A DNA stretch of 64,000 nt, taken from WLXB01 sp040221475. GTDB lineage: Bacteria > Pseudomonadota > Alphaproteobacteria > Rhodospirillales > Rhodospirillaceae. Below are positions 33,947 to 42,505 of the stretch, in pieces (the stretch's first letter is position 1; each line of letters begins with the position of its first letter). The notes under the pieces were generated by a model. It ran no database searches. It was given only the letters and a program-made list of their open reading frames with translations, and was not told the DNA's origin. Position numbers and translations under genes: made by a program. The DNA lies in contig JAVKEJ010000053.1 in NCBI GenBank assembly GCA_040221475.1, positions 832,960-896,959 on the forward strand. Reading direction: 5' to 3'.

Positions 33947-34735
33947 ATGAAAAAATTACTCTGCAGCCTGCCAGCTTTGGCGCTTGCGCTTTCAACCTAC
34001 GCCGCCAGCGCACAGCTGGCCGAGACCGTTGTCCATGGCAAAGACATTGTTGTGCCGGCCGCGCTCTCGAATGCGCTCAACAGTGATCGCCGACCCGCAG
34101 AAGAAAAAGCCCGCGATGCTAATCGCAAGCCCGGCAAGATCATGACGTTCTTTGATGTCAAACCCGGCGATAAGACCGCCGAACTGTTAACCTTCGGCGG
34201 CTACTACGCTGGGGTATTGTCCGAGGCTGTTGGTGAAACCGGCGTTGTTTACGGACACAACAACGACTGGGTCATGAAACGCCAAGAGGATGGTACATCG
34301 CCGATCGCAAAACGTCTGGCCGGACAAGGGCCCAGCAACATCATAGATTTGGTCAGCGAGCTGGAAAATCCGGGCCTGCCGAAAGGTGAAATGGACTCCG
34401 TGTTTATCGTTTTGATTTATCACGATGCCATGGGTGGATTTGGAACGGACACCGCCGCCATGAACAAGGCGGTGTATGACGCCCTTAAGCCGGGCGGTGT
34501 CTACGGTATTATTGACCACCATGCCGCACCGGGCATGGGCGCCCTGGACCTGACCAAAAACCACCGTGTCGAACGGCACCTGGTGATTGAAGAAATCATG
34601 AAAGCCGGGTTCGAGTTTGCCGCTGAGACCGATGTTCTGGAAAACCTGGATGATCCTTTAAACACCAGCGTGTTTGCCCCCAACCTGCGCGGCAACACCC
34701 ATCGCTTTGTGTTGAAGTTCCGCAAGCCAGCTTAA
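33947..34735 (+). CDS. Exported class I methyltransferase-like protein, copy 1
   Basis: Sec-type signal peptide at residues 1-23 (LCSLPALALALSTYAASA). A conserved preface follows (RRPAEEKARDANRKPGKIMTFFDVKPGD), then a Rossmann methyltransferase-like fold. The motif I region reads TAELLTFGGYYAGVLSEAVG instead of the Gly-rich GxGxG loop. Later segments are DALKPGGVYGIIDHHA and a C-terminal HRFVLKFRKP. About 60% alike by eye to the gene at 35513-36304. Binding of SAM in the periplasm is doubtful; the true activity is unknown. GGGGACGG precedes the ATG. Confidence 0.8.
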   Translation: MKKLLCSLPALALALSTYAASAQLAETVVHGKDIVVPAALSNALNSDRRPAEEKARDANRKPGKIMTFFDVKPGDKTAELLTFGGYYAGVLSEAVGETGVVYGHNNDWVMKRQEDGTSPIAKRLAGQGPSNIIDLVSELENPGLPKGEMDSVFIVLIYHDAMGGFGTDTAAMNKAVYDALKPGGVYGIIDHHAAPGMGALDLTKNHRVERHLVIEEIMKAGFEFAAETDVLENLDDPLNTSVFAPNLRGNTHRFVLKFRKPA

Positions 34736-34748
34736 CACAGTTCGGGCC

Positions 34749-35381
34749 TTACCGGGCCTGATGAGGAAAGTCTGCTGCGCCGTCTGCGATGGCGGCCAGC
34801 ATGGCTTTCTCGGGCACCACACGCCCGAACGCTAAGGCGAACAACTGCATTGCACGGTCATGAAAATCGGGCCGCAGATCACCGCAGGCTTCCGGCACAA
34901 TGAAGGTGCGGTAATCCATCATGGCTAAATCGCGCACGGTGCTTTCCACGCACATGGATGTGGTAACGCCGCCGACGACGAGACCTGTAATACCCTTCTC
35001 TTCTAACAGCGCAGGCAACGGTGATTTGATCATCGCCGAATAGCGCTGTTTTTCGATCACGATATCGTCGGGCTGCACGTTCAGTCCGGGCATGATGTCG
35101 CGGTCGGGCTTATCCGCACGCAACGCATTTTCTTCAGCTAGATTCGGACGCAACTCTGAAGTGGTCAGCCCGCCATTCGCATAATCTGGGGCAAAGGCCA
35201 TGGTGGTGAACATCACCGGCATCCCCGCCTGTCGCGCCGCATCGGCAAGACGCTTCGCCGATTTCAGAACGGGTGTAAACCCGGACACGTCGATCCGTTG
35301 GCCCGTATGGCCGTCCGGGGAACAGAACCCGACTTGCAGATCAATGAGCAAAAGCGCCGCTTTCTGAGCTTCAAATTTCAT
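34749..35381 (-). CDS. Isochorismatase-family cysteine hydrolase
   Basis: 210 residues starting at MKFEAQKAALLLIDLQ; GGGGGAG at four-nucleotide spacing fixes this start over a TTG five codons upstream. The catalytic triad regions are visible: LLLIDLQVGF (Asp), DIVIEKQRYSAM (Lys) and GGVTTSMCVESTVRDLA (nucleophilic Cys). The family includes nicotinamidases, isochorismatases and N-carbamoyl amidases; the substrate here is unclear. It sits opposite in strand between the two exported methyltransferase-like paralogues. Confidence 0.87.
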   Translation of the reverse strand: MKFEAQKAALLLIDLQVGFCSPDGHTGQRIDVSGFTPVLKSAKRLADAARQAGMPVMFTTMAFAPDYANGGLTTSELRPNLAEENALRADKPDRDIMPGLNVQPDDIVIEKQRYSAMIKSPLPALLEEKGITGLVVGGVTTSMCVESTVRDLAMMDYRTFIVPEACGDLRPDFHDRAMQLFALAFGRVVPEKAMLAAIADGAADFPHQAR

Positions 35382-35512
35382 TTCACTCCCCCACAAATGA
35401 CAGCATTAAGCTGACTCTCATGCCGTATTCTAGGGGACTGATTTGACGGGACAAGAGCGCCTTGTGTTGGCATGATAGCGGCAGGCTTAACCTGAATATT
35501 GAGGGGGTAATC

Positions 35513-36304
35513 ATGCACCTGCGTTTTCTCGCATCTGCGCTCTTCTCTGCCGCGCTGTCTCTTAGTGTTGCTCAAGCTGAAAACATTGTCCCCCCGATCA
35601 CGCCAGGGGCAGACATTGACGTTCCGGCCTTTATGACAGACGCGCTGAAGGCCGATAGTCGCCCCTCCGAAGACAAAGACCGCGATGCCGGTCGTCACCC
35701 CGGCGAAGTCATGGCGTTCTTCGGGCTAAAGCAAGGCGATACGGTCGCCGAACTGATGGCTTCACGGGGCTACTATGTCGGCGTGCTGTCTGAGATGGTG
35801 GGGCCAACCGGCAAAGTGTACGGCCACAACAATCGTTTTGTGACCGGACGGATTACCGAGGGCACACCGCTGGGCCCGCGCATAGACGCCTCGGGGCTGA
35901 CCAACGTGGTCGAGTTGATGTCAGAACTGGAAGACCTGCAGATCCCGCCCGGCACGCTCGACCAAGCGTACATGATCTTATTTTACCACGACACATTTTG
36001 GCTGGGGACAGACCGTCCGGCGATGAACAAAGCAATCTACGATGCCCTCAAGCCGGGTGGCATTTACGGCATCATTGATCACCACGCCGCCATGGGCATG
36101 GGCATTTCAGATGTGCGGGGCAATCATCGCATTGAACGCCATGTGGTGGTGGATGAAATCACCGCAGCGGGCTTTGAACTGGTCGGCGAAACGGACCTGC
36201 TGGAAAATCTCAACGACCCACTGGACGTGATTGTGTTTCAGCCGGACCTGCGCGGCGACACCCATCGGTTCGTCTTGAAGTTTCAGAAGCCGCTCAGTGA
36301 TTAA
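35513..36304 (+). CDS. Exported class I methyltransferase-like protein, copy 2
   Basis: Paralogue of the gene at 33947-34735. Start at the ATG 35513 with GAGGGGG upstream, giving 263 residues. Signal peptide 1-21 (LASALFSAALSLSVAQA). The same preface is present (SRPSEDKDRDAGRHPGEVMAFF). The motif I region is VAELMASRGYYVGVLSEMVG, again without a Gly-rich loop, then VYGHNN, YHDTFWLGTDRPAMNKAIYDALKPGG and IDHHAAMGMG. A shared HH pair and Asp/Glu residues hint at metal or other chemistry instead of methyl transfer. Separated from its copy by the isochorismatase-like gene. Confidence 0.8.
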   Translation: MHLRFLASALFSAALSLSVAQAENIVPPITPGADIDVPAFMTDALKADSRPSEDKDRDAGRHPGEVMAFFGLKQGDTVAELMASRGYYVGVLSEMVGPTGKVYGHNNRFVTGRITEGTPLGPRIDASGLTNVVELMSELEDLQIPPGTLDQAYMILFYHDTFWLGTDRPAMNKAIYDALKPGGIYGIIDHHAAMGMGISDVRGNHRIERHVVVDEITAAGFELVGETDLLENLNDPLDVIVFQPDLRGDTHRFVLKFQKPLSD

Positions 36305-36326
36305 GCCTCACAGAAGTTTGATGGAC

Positions 36327-36995
36327 TCAGGCGGTCCGCCTCACGCGTTTGAGCAGCGACAACGGATTGGGCAATTTAGAGACGGCATCTTTAATACGCC
36401 CCTGAATTTTTGGCACCTGCATGACGTTTTCAATACGCCGATCCAAGAAGGCCCAGCTCTCGGCGTTGTCTTCTGATCTATCATCCAACCAGACCAACAG
36501 CGTCGACGAATAGACGGCGGCCAACAAGCCGCGCTTGGTATAGAAGTTATAGTCTGTTGCGGTGTCACCCGCCGCGCGCCACATGGCATCAACGGTGGCA
36601 TAGCCGCTGCGCAGACTGTCTTCCGCATAGCCCGGCGTGACAGACAATCCCAGGGCCCGGCGCACCGCCTCGCGGTGCGGTGTCCAGCGTTCCAACCGGG
36701 TTCTGACGAGGAATGCAATGCGGTCACGGATGCGCATATTTTGAAGATCCGCGTCTGCGATATCGTCCAGCATCATGCGATCCGCCAGCGCCAACCAATG
36801 CCGCAGCGCCTGCCTGAGACCATCGGGAAACAGCACATCAACATCCGCAGCCGAAAAGCCAGCGTCTTCGGCCCCCCGGAGCAAGGCGTTTTGGCTCCAA
36901 CCATCAAACGGAACGTGGGTCAGGGCGGCCAGGATCAGCGCATCCTGTTTGGCCTGCTTATCCAGTACGCTCTTATTTTTATGTTGCTGCGCCAT
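36327..36995 (-). CDS. coq9: COQ9 family ubiquinone biosynthesis protein
   Basis: TetR-like-fold lipid-binding protein that assists COQ7-type hydroxylation in ubiquinone synthesis. The N-terminal AKQDALILAALTHVPFDGWSQNALLRGAEDAG (read in parts) is the COQ9 hallmark. The C-terminal half has DAMWRAAGDTATDYNFYTKRGLLAAVYSSTLLVWLDD and RRIENVMQVPKIQGRI. Length 222. Its ATG shares one base with the def stop codon (TGATG). Confidence 0.93.
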   Translation of the reverse strand: MAQQHKNKSVLDKQAKQDALILAALTHVPFDGWSQNALLRGAEDAGFSAADVDVLFPDGLRQALRHWLALADRMMLDDIADADLQNMRIRDRIAFLVRTRLERWTPHREAVRRALGLSVTPGYAEDSLRSGYATVDAMWRAAGDTATDYNFYTKRGLLAAVYSSTLLVWLDDRSEDNAESWAFLDRRIENVMQVPKIQGRIKDAVSKLPNPLSLLKRVRRTA

Positions 36996-37603
36996 CAGAG
37001 CGCCGGCTCGGAGACAGGTTGATCATGGCCCTCTGCCGCTGCAACCGTTTCATTGCGAGCGTCTTCATCTGCAGCGTCGTCATCGTCCCCTTCAACGTCA
37101 TCATTCTCAGCATGGACAAAGGACAACGTCGCCATATCAATCATCCGCATGGGATACAGCACACCATCGAGATGATCACATTCATGCTGAACCACACGGG
37201 CATGAAACCCCTCAGCGGTTCTTTCCCGGAGCGAGCCCTCAAGGTCCTGATAGGAATATTTGATGCTGGTCCAGCGCGGCACCACACCCGTGAGCGACGG
37301 CACAGACAAACAGCCTTCCCAGCCCTCTTCCATATTTTCTGACATCGGCTTTATGACCGGATTGATCATCACGGTCAGCGGCACCGCCGTGCCGTTGTTG
37401 CGCTCTTCAGGCACAAAAAATACGACAATCCGCAAGGGCACGTATACTTGGGGGGCCGCCAGGCCGACCCCGCCCTCATGGACCATGGTTTCCTTCATAT
37501 CCTCAATAAAATTAAGGAGTTCAGGATCATCAAATTTATCGACTTCCTGCGACCGTCCTTTGAGGATGGGGTGCCCCATCAGAGCGACATCTAAAATGGC
37601 CAT
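36995..37603 (-). CDS. def: Peptide deformylase with acidic C-terminal tail
   Basis: Removes the formyl group from nascent proteins. Three motifs are intact: GVGLAAPQV, EGCLSVP and QHECDHLDG (metal-binding Cys and two His plus catalytic Glu). The core ends near residue 165. A tail of about 37 residues follows, rich in Asp/Glu (VHAENDDVEGDDDDAADEDARNE, in parts), which ordinary deformylases of 165-175 residues lack. Coupled to coq9 by a one-base overlap. Whether this is a housekeeping or second deformylase cannot be told from one window. Confidence 0.94.
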   Translation of the reverse strand: MAILDVALMGHPILKGRSQEVDKFDDPELLNFIEDMKETMVHEGGVGLAAPQVYVPLRIVVFFVPEERNNGTAVPLTVMINPVIKPMSENMEEGWEGCLSVPSLTGVVPRWTSIKYSYQDLEGSLRERTAEGFHARVVQHECDHLDGVLYPMRMIDMATLSFVHAENDDVEGDDDDAADEDARNETVAAAEGHDQPVSEPAL

Positions 37604-37815
37604 ATCTGCAATTATCTTCAGTTATTATGATAGAAAGAATACGTCAGCGTTGTTTAAGGGTAATATAGGGACCCATACGGCGGGGGCAAATGGCAATTTA
37701 CCTGCTAAACAGCCCTTCACAAGCCCCAAACCCTATGATATACACCGCGCCTTCTTGGGTGAGGTCACGATTTAGACCAGCCTTAGCAAACAATTTTTTA
37801 TGAAGGAGACGGACC

Positions 37816-38022
37816 CTGGTTCAGGTCGTCGTACGCGATAATAATGTCGATCAGGCGCTAAAAGCCCTGAAAAAGAAGATGCAACGTGAAGGTGTCTTTC
37901 GCGAAATGAAGCTTCGTAAGTCTTATGAAAAGCCTTCCGAAAAGCGTGCTCGCGAAAAATCCGAAGCTGTTCGCCGGGCGCGCAAGCTTGAGCGTAAGCG
38001 CATCGAACGCGAAGGCTTCTAG
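37816..38022 (+). CDS. rpsU: 30S ribosomal protein S21, CTG start codon
   Basis: Reads VQVVVRDNNVDQALKALKKK, MQREGVFREMKLRKSYEKPS and on to ERKRIEREGF, a full-length S21 of 68 residues. The codon at the expected Met position is CTG (37816-37818), with AAGGAG at a 7-nt spacer upstream. No ATG, GTG or TTG exists in frame nearby. A 13-codon out-of-frame ORF (ATG at 37800) overlaps the start. Either CTG initiation is used or a single base differs from the real genome. S21 acts at the 3' end of 16S rRNA in initiation, so weak initiation could be autoregulatory (inference). Confidence 0.9.
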   Translation: MVQVVVRDNNVDQALKALKKKMQREGVFREMKLRKSYEKPSEKRAREKSEAVRRARKLERKRIEREGF

Positions 38023-38101
38023 CTCTTCCAAGTTCCAGTGCGTTCGCGACGCATTGCTTTCGATACATGAAATCATCCGGCGCGGCCTATATAAGCTGCG
38101 C

Positions 38102-38190
38102 CGTTTGTCTTGGGGCAATCACATTGCCCGTATGTCTTGGGCCAATCACTTTGTCCGTACGTCTTGGGGCACTCACATTGCCCGTTTGTC
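38102..38190. repeat. 27-bp tandem repeat, three copies plus a partial fourth
   Basis: Units at 38102-38128, 38129-38155 and 38156-38182, and an 8-bp start of a fourth at 38183. Each begins CGTNNGTCTTGGG and ends near CACATTGCC or CACTTTGTC. Unit 1 contains the inverted repeat GGGCAAT-CAC-ATTGCCC (with the first base of unit 2). Units are directly adjacent with no spacers. The array sits between rpsU and a GNAT gene. Confidence 0.88.
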
Positions 38191-38203
38191 TTTTTAAGAC
38201 AAC
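38182..38203 (+). terminator. Possible hairpin at the end of the repeat array
   Basis: TTGTCTT and AAGACAA (38187-38203) can pair with a TTT loop. There is no clear T-tract after it, so a terminator role for rpsU is only possible. Confidence 0.3.
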
Positions 38204-38227
38204 AGCAGATAAACTCTGTTTTCCACA

Positions 38228-38740
38228 GTGTTCATCATTGAAACGCACAACGTGTCCGCAGTCCCCCCTTCACAACTGACCATTCGCCGCGCCGGGCCTG
38301 AAGACTTAACTGCGGCGGCGGCCTTGGTGGCTGAGGCATGGACCTCAACCAACGCCGAATATCTGCCTGCTGAAACCATGGCCGCCCTCTCGGCCGATCA
38401 TTCCATCGCGGGCTTGGTGGCCAGCCGCAGCCAGGAACTCTGGTTGGCGGAACGCAGCGCGATCGTTGCCGCTGTTCTCGGGATTGATACCACCGGCTAT
38501 ATCTGGGCGTGTTACGTCCATCCAGAGCACCAACGCCAGGGAATCGGCGCAGCGCTGCTGGATCGCGTAAAGCTCTACTGTAAAGAAAAAGAGCTTCCGC
38601 AACTGTATCTCGACCTCATAGACGGCAATGACGGGGCACAGGCGTTTTATGTGGCGCAAGGGTGGATTGAGGAAAGCCGCCGCCCGGAACCCCTGCCCGG
38701 CCATACGGCAACGGCTATTCGGCTGATCTGCCCGCTATAA
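38228..38740 (+). CDS. GNAT family N-acetyltransferase
   Basis: 170 residues. The acetyl-CoA loop is HQRQGIGAALLDRVKLYC (RxxGxG/A type), preceded by GYIWACYVHPEHQ and followed by LYLDLIDGNDGAQAFYVAQGWIEE, the usual GNAT motif A and B order. The N-terminal LTIRRAGPEDLTAAAALVAEAW is the first strand-helix; the real start may lie a few codons inside the long frame. Substrate unknown. Confidence 0.85.
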   Translation: MFIIETHNVSAVPPSQLTIRRAGPEDLTAAAALVAEAWTSTNAEYLPAETMAALSADHSIAGLVASRSQELWLAERSAIVAAVLGIDTTGYIWACYVHPEHQRQGIGAALLDRVKLYCKEKELPQLYLDLIDGNDGAQAFYVAQGWIEESRRPEPLPGHTATAIRLICPL

Positions 38741-38844
38741 TACTTGCTCGGTTTATGGGCGTTGCTTCAGAGCCTGCTCGGAAGAGATAGACGAACCGGC
38801 AGCAACCGATATGATGAACCTTCAATAGACTTAGGGAAAACAGC

Positions 38845-39708
38845 ATGAGTCAGAGACACAGTCTACGGCATCGGTTCATTGGCACGGTTGGCCGTCTTGC
38901 CGGTCTCGTTTCTGGCCGTCTTGCCGGCCCTGCTGCCGGCTTAGGGCTGGTCGCGGCATTAACGGTCTTTGGTGGCGTTTTCCCACAGCACGCAGAGGCG
39001 CAAAGCATGTCGACTGAAAAAGCCACAGAAAAAGAGAGCGTCGCGATTATCGGGACGGGCCGCATGGGCGGGGCCATCGGTCCACGGCTGGCGAGCATCG
39101 GCCATACCGTGATCTATGGCTCCCGCTCACCCGCCGCAGAAGATAATCTGGCCCTGATTGAAAGAACCGGCAACGGTGCCATAGCCATGACCCAAGCTGA
39201 TGCCGCAGCGGCAGCAGACATTGTGCTGATTGCCATTCCGTGGACCCCTGCCGAAGCTGTCATTACCAACCTCGGCTCGCTCGACGGCAAGATCGTGATC
39301 GACGTTACCAACGCCTTATTGCCCGGTGAAGGCGGTCTGCTTGAACCCGCCACGGACAGTTCAGCCAGCGAAAAAATTCAAGAGTGGTTGCCGGGCGCCA
39401 AAGTAGTGAAAGCCTTTAACACGGTTGGATTTCATATCATCGCCGACCCGAGTGCTGCCGGTGGCCCGGTGACCGTACCGCTGGTTAGTGATCACGCCGA
39501 GGCCAAGCAGCGGGTGGCTGAAATTGTTCAGGCTATGGGCTTTGAAACCATTGATGTCGGGCCACTACGTCACGCGCGGGCGCTCGAAATGATGTCGATG
39601 ATCTACATCGTGCCATATGTTCAAGGACGCATGGACGAAGCCTTTGAATTTTATTTCCGTAAAGGCACAGCGCCTAAGCGAAGCAGCGGCGTGCGCACAG
39701 CCAATTAG
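38845..39708 (+). CDS. Exported F420/NADP-oxidoreductase-like protein, copy 1
   Basis: Hydrophobic signal region within residues 1-52 (LVAALTVFGGVFPQHAEAQ) preceded by a basic stretch with duplicated GRLAG elements. The mature part is the NAD(P)-binding family related to F420-dependent NADP reductases: VAIIGTGRMGGAIGPRLASIGHTVIYGSRSP (in pieces), DIVLIAIPW, VIDVTNALLPG, KVVKAFNTVGFHI and a terminal EFYFRKGTAP. The Arg after YGS suggests NADP binding. Paralogues at 39748 and 47192 are also signal-peptide-bearing. Substrate unknown. Confidence 0.8.
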   Translation: MSQRHSLRHRFIGTVGRLAGLVSGRLAGPAAGLGLVAALTVFGGVFPQHAEAQSMSTEKATEKESVAIIGTGRMGGAIGPRLASIGHTVIYGSRSPAAEDNLALIERTGNGAIAMTQADAAAAADIVLIAIPWTPAEAVITNLGSLDGKIVIDVTNALLPGEGGLLEPATDSSASEKIQEWLPGAKVVKAFNTVGFHIIADPSAAGGPVTVPLVSDHAEAKQRVAEIVQAMGFETIDVGPLRHARALEMMSMIYIVPYVQGRMDEAFEFYFRKGTAPKRSSGVRTAN

Positions 39709-39747
39709 TTCCTCTAAGCGACTAGAACAGATATGTGATTAGGACAG

Positions 39748-40440
39748 ATGATGAAAAATCTTATACTCGGCTTTATTGCCGCAACACTTATGGCCGCACC
39801 CGCGGCGGCGGATACCATTGCTATTATTGGCACCGGCGGCGTTGGGAGCGCCCTGGGAGCACAATTTGCGGACGCCGGTCATACGGTTGTGTACGGCTCG
39901 CGCACACCCAATGACGCCGATGTGCTGTTGGTTGTTGGTGAAACAGGGAACGGGGCCACAGCCACCACACAAGCTGAGGCCGTTAAAGGTGCGGATATCG
40001 TCGTTTTGGCTATTCCCTGGGCCCCAGCCAAAGACGTGGTGGCCGGTCTTGGTTCCTTGGACGGCAAAATTATTATTGATCCGATCAATGCCCTTGCCTT
40101 TGGCGCTGAGAAATCCGTGACGGTCGCAGCCGACCCCTCAACCGCTGAATTGATTCAGTCCTGGGCGCCGAAGGCGCATGTGGTCAAGGCATTCAACACC
40201 CTCACCCGGGCGTTTATGGTGGACCCCTCAGCGGCTGAAGGCCCGATCACAATTCCTCTGGCTGGAGATAATCAAGCGGCCAAAGCAGTAGTGGCGGCGC
40301 TGGTCGAAGCGATGGGCTTGGAGCCCTTGGACTTAGGCCCCTTAAGCCACGCCCGTTCAATCGAAGCCATGGGGCAACTCTATGTGGCCCAGGGATATCA
40401 AGGCCGAACACGCTTTGAGTTTTATCTGATGCAACGCTAA
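39748..40440 (+). CDS. Exported F420/NADP-oxidoreductase-like protein, copy 2
   Basis: 230 residues; signal peptide 1-22 (LILGFIAATLMAAPAAA). Dinucleotide loop IAIIGTGGVGSALGAQFADAG, then VVYGSRTP, DIVVLAIPWAPAKDVV, IIIDPINAL, HVVKAFNTLTRAFMVDPSAAEGP and a C-terminal TRFEFYLMQR. Same family as the preceding gene (39 bp away) but shorter and more diverged. A second ATG directly follows the first. No Tat motif, so it would be exported unfolded and without cofactor. Confidence 0.8.
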   Translation: MMKNLILGFIAATLMAAPAAADTIAIIGTGGVGSALGAQFADAGHTVVYGSRTPNDADVLLVVGETGNGATATTQAEAVKGADIVVLAIPWAPAKDVVAGLGSLDGKIIIDPINALAFGAEKSVTVAADPSTAELIQSWAPKAHVVKAFNTLTRAFMVDPSAAEGPITIPLAGDNQAAKAVVAALVEAMGLEPLDLGPLSHARSIEAMGQLYVAQGYQGRTRFEFYLMQR

Positions 40441-40498
40441 CGCAGCCCTCTACAAAGCGGCCCGTCTACATTTGCCCTTAATATCCGGGAGAAATCTT

Positions 40499-42505
40499 AT
40501 GCCTCTCAAACACTTACTCTCGTTGGCTCTACTTTTCCTCGTTACTGCGTGTGCGACACATAACAGTGTGTCCGACAGCGCCGCGCTGAAAAGCCAGCCG
40601 GGCGTTAAATCTGATGGTGCTCCGTTGGTCAGGTACACCGAACAGAGGCAAGTGTGTTTAGACCGCAACCCCAATCGCAATGCCTACTTCGGGGATCTTC
40701 ATATCCATACAGGTTTCTCCTACGACGCCCGGCCCTTCGGCACCGAGATCACACCCGCTGACGCCTATCACTTTGCAAAAGGGGGGCCTATAGCTACACC
40801 ACCTTACAACGAGAATGGTGAGCCGACAGGTGTGCTTACCCTCAAACGGCCATTAGATTTTGCAGCCGTGACAGACCACTCCGAATTCTTTGGTGAGCTT
40901 GCGCTGTGTTCTGACCCAAGCAGCAGCGTTTATGACACCAGAACGTGCTGGTTGCTTCGGCAAGGAGAAGGGCGAGGATTGGTTCCGTTCTTTCCTATGG
41001 TCATATCGCAAAAACCAGAACGGTTAGAGGAAATTTGTGGTCCCGGCGGCACCGCTTGTGACGAGGCTTCAATCTCGCTCTGGCAAGCGACGCAAGACAT
41101 GGCAGAAGCAGCCTATGACCGGTCATCAGCCTGTGAATTTACAAGCTTTGTGGCCTATGAACACACGGGCACCCCGAATTCAAACAACTACCACCGCAAT
41201 GTTATATTTCGCAATGAGCAGGTGCCAGAGCGGGCGATTTCTTACATTGAAACACCGAAAGATCATGAACTTTGGGCGGAATTGAACGCACAATGCGTAG
41301 ACGGCATTGCAGGCTGTGAGGTTCTGGCCATTCCTCATAACTCCAACATCAGCTCTGGCGAGATGTTTCCGTCTTATGCTGGAGCTTTTGAGTCACAAGC
41401 TGACGCACGCGCCAGGGCACAACTTCGCAATATCATGGAACCGGTCATGGAAGTGTTCCAGCACAAAGGCAGTTCTGAGTGCTTTAACGGGTTTCCAGAT
41501 ATTTTAGGAGAACCCGATGAGCTCTGTAACATGGAGCAAGTGCGATCCGTCGGGGAACGCCTTGACCCTCGAGGTGATGTCAAAGTTGTTGAGTTTTGCG
41601 AAGAGGGCGAAGTGGGACAAAGAGGCTTTATCAGCCTGGGGTGTGTTTCCAAAAATGAGTTTTATCGCAGTGTTCTGCTCACCGGTCTTCAAGACGAAGC
41701 CGTGATTGGTTTGAATTCCTATAAATTTGGGGTGATCGCCTCGACGGACACCCATATCGGATTAGCGGGCTATACCGACGAACAGACCTGGATTGGACAC
41801 CTGGTTGAGGAGACAGAGTTACAAAAACGCTTGATGGATTTTCATACTTCGCCACGCAGCCTGACCGCGAATCCTGGTGGGTTGGCCGGGGTTTGGGCTG
41901 TAGAAAACGGCCGCGATGCTATTTTCGAATCCTTGCAACGGCGCGAGGTGTTCGGAACCACCGGCACCCGCATTAAACCGAGATTATTTGGCGGTTGGTC
42001 TTTTGCAGCCGACTCATGTGGTCAAGACAACCGGGCCGCTTATGGCTACGCAAATGGCACACCCATGGGCGGTGATCTTGATGCGCGTCCGGGCAATGCC
42101 AAGCCCACGTTTATGGTCAGCGCCGAGGGCGATCCAGAATCAGCGCACCTTCAGAAACTACAGGTGATCAAAGGCTGGGTCGATGGTCAGGGACAGTCAC
42201 ATTATAAAGTTTTTGATGTGGCGGGTGCAGAGAACGAGGCCGGTGATGTCGATTTACAAACAGGCGAATGGAGCGGTACCGGTTCGCCCTCTCTCTGCAC
42301 TGTTTTTGAAGATGAAACGTTCAATCCCAGTGAGCCATCTTACTACTATCTCAGAGCCGTTGAAGTTCCAACGCTCCGCTGGAGTTGGGCACAATGCGTT
42401 GCGTTGCCAGAAAGCGAACGCCCGCAGGAGTGTGAAAATGATGCGCCAAAGACAACGCAGGAATTAGCCTGGACATCACCCATTTGGTACCTCCCCGCAA
42501 AATGA
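40499..42505 (+). CDS. DUF3604 lipoprotein (PHP-like metallohydrolase fold)
   Basis: 668 residues from the ATG at 40499 (GGGAGA 6 nt upstream). Lipoprotein signal MPLKHLLSLALLFLVTAC with the lipid-anchored Cys in VTAC. The mature part starts NPNRNAYFGDLHIHTGFSYDA, the DUF3604 hallmark with metal-binding His residues. FAAVTDHSEFFGE and IASTDTHIGLAGY follow later, both PHP-like. Many cysteines suggest disulfides. The C-terminus ends PIWYLPAK. Role unknown; members are common in marine proteobacteria. It overlaps the next gene as ATGA. Confidence 0.88.
   Translation: MPLKHLLSLALLFLVTACATHNSVSDSAALKSQPGVKSDGAPLVRYTEQRQVCLDRNPNRNAYFGDLHIHTGFSYDARPFGTEITPADAYHFAKGGPIATPPYNENGEPTGVLTLKRPLDFAAVTDHSEFFGELALCSDPSSSVYDTRTCWLLRQGEGRGLVPFFPMVISQKPERLEEICGPGGTACDEASISLWQATQDMAEAAYDRSSACEFTSFVAYEHTGTPNSNNYHRNVIFRNEQVPERAISYIETPKDHELWAELNAQCVDGIAGCEVLAIPHNSNISSGEMFPSYAGAFESQADARARAQLRNIMEPVMEVFQHKGSSECFNGFPDILGEPDELCNMEQVRSVGERLDPRGDVKVVEFCEEGEVGQRGFISLGCVSKNEFYRSVLLTGLQDEAVIGLNSYKFGVIASTDTHIGLAGYTDEQTWIGHLVEETELQKRLMDFHTSPRSLTANPGGLAGVWAVENGRDAIFESLQRREVFGTTGTRIKPRLFGGWSFAADSCGQDNRAAYGYANGTPMGGDLDARPGNAKPTFMVSAEGDPESAHLQKLQVIKGWVDGQGQSHYKVFDVAGAENEAGDVDLQTGEWSGTGSPSLCTVFEDETFNPSEPSYYYLRAVEVPTLRWSWAQCVALPESERPQECENDAPKTTQELAWTSPIWYLPAK

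Noticed and set aside
37772..38068. Minus-strand frame of about 98 codons
   Set aside because: It is antisense to rpsU, which is an unmistakable S21.
38102..38190. CRISPR array
   Set aside because: The 27-bp units are directly adjacent with no spacers, and no cas gene is present.
37925..38197. Plus-strand frame reading through the 27-bp repeats
   Set aside because: Its first part overlaps rpsU out of frame; no Shine-Dalgarno and no conserved composition.
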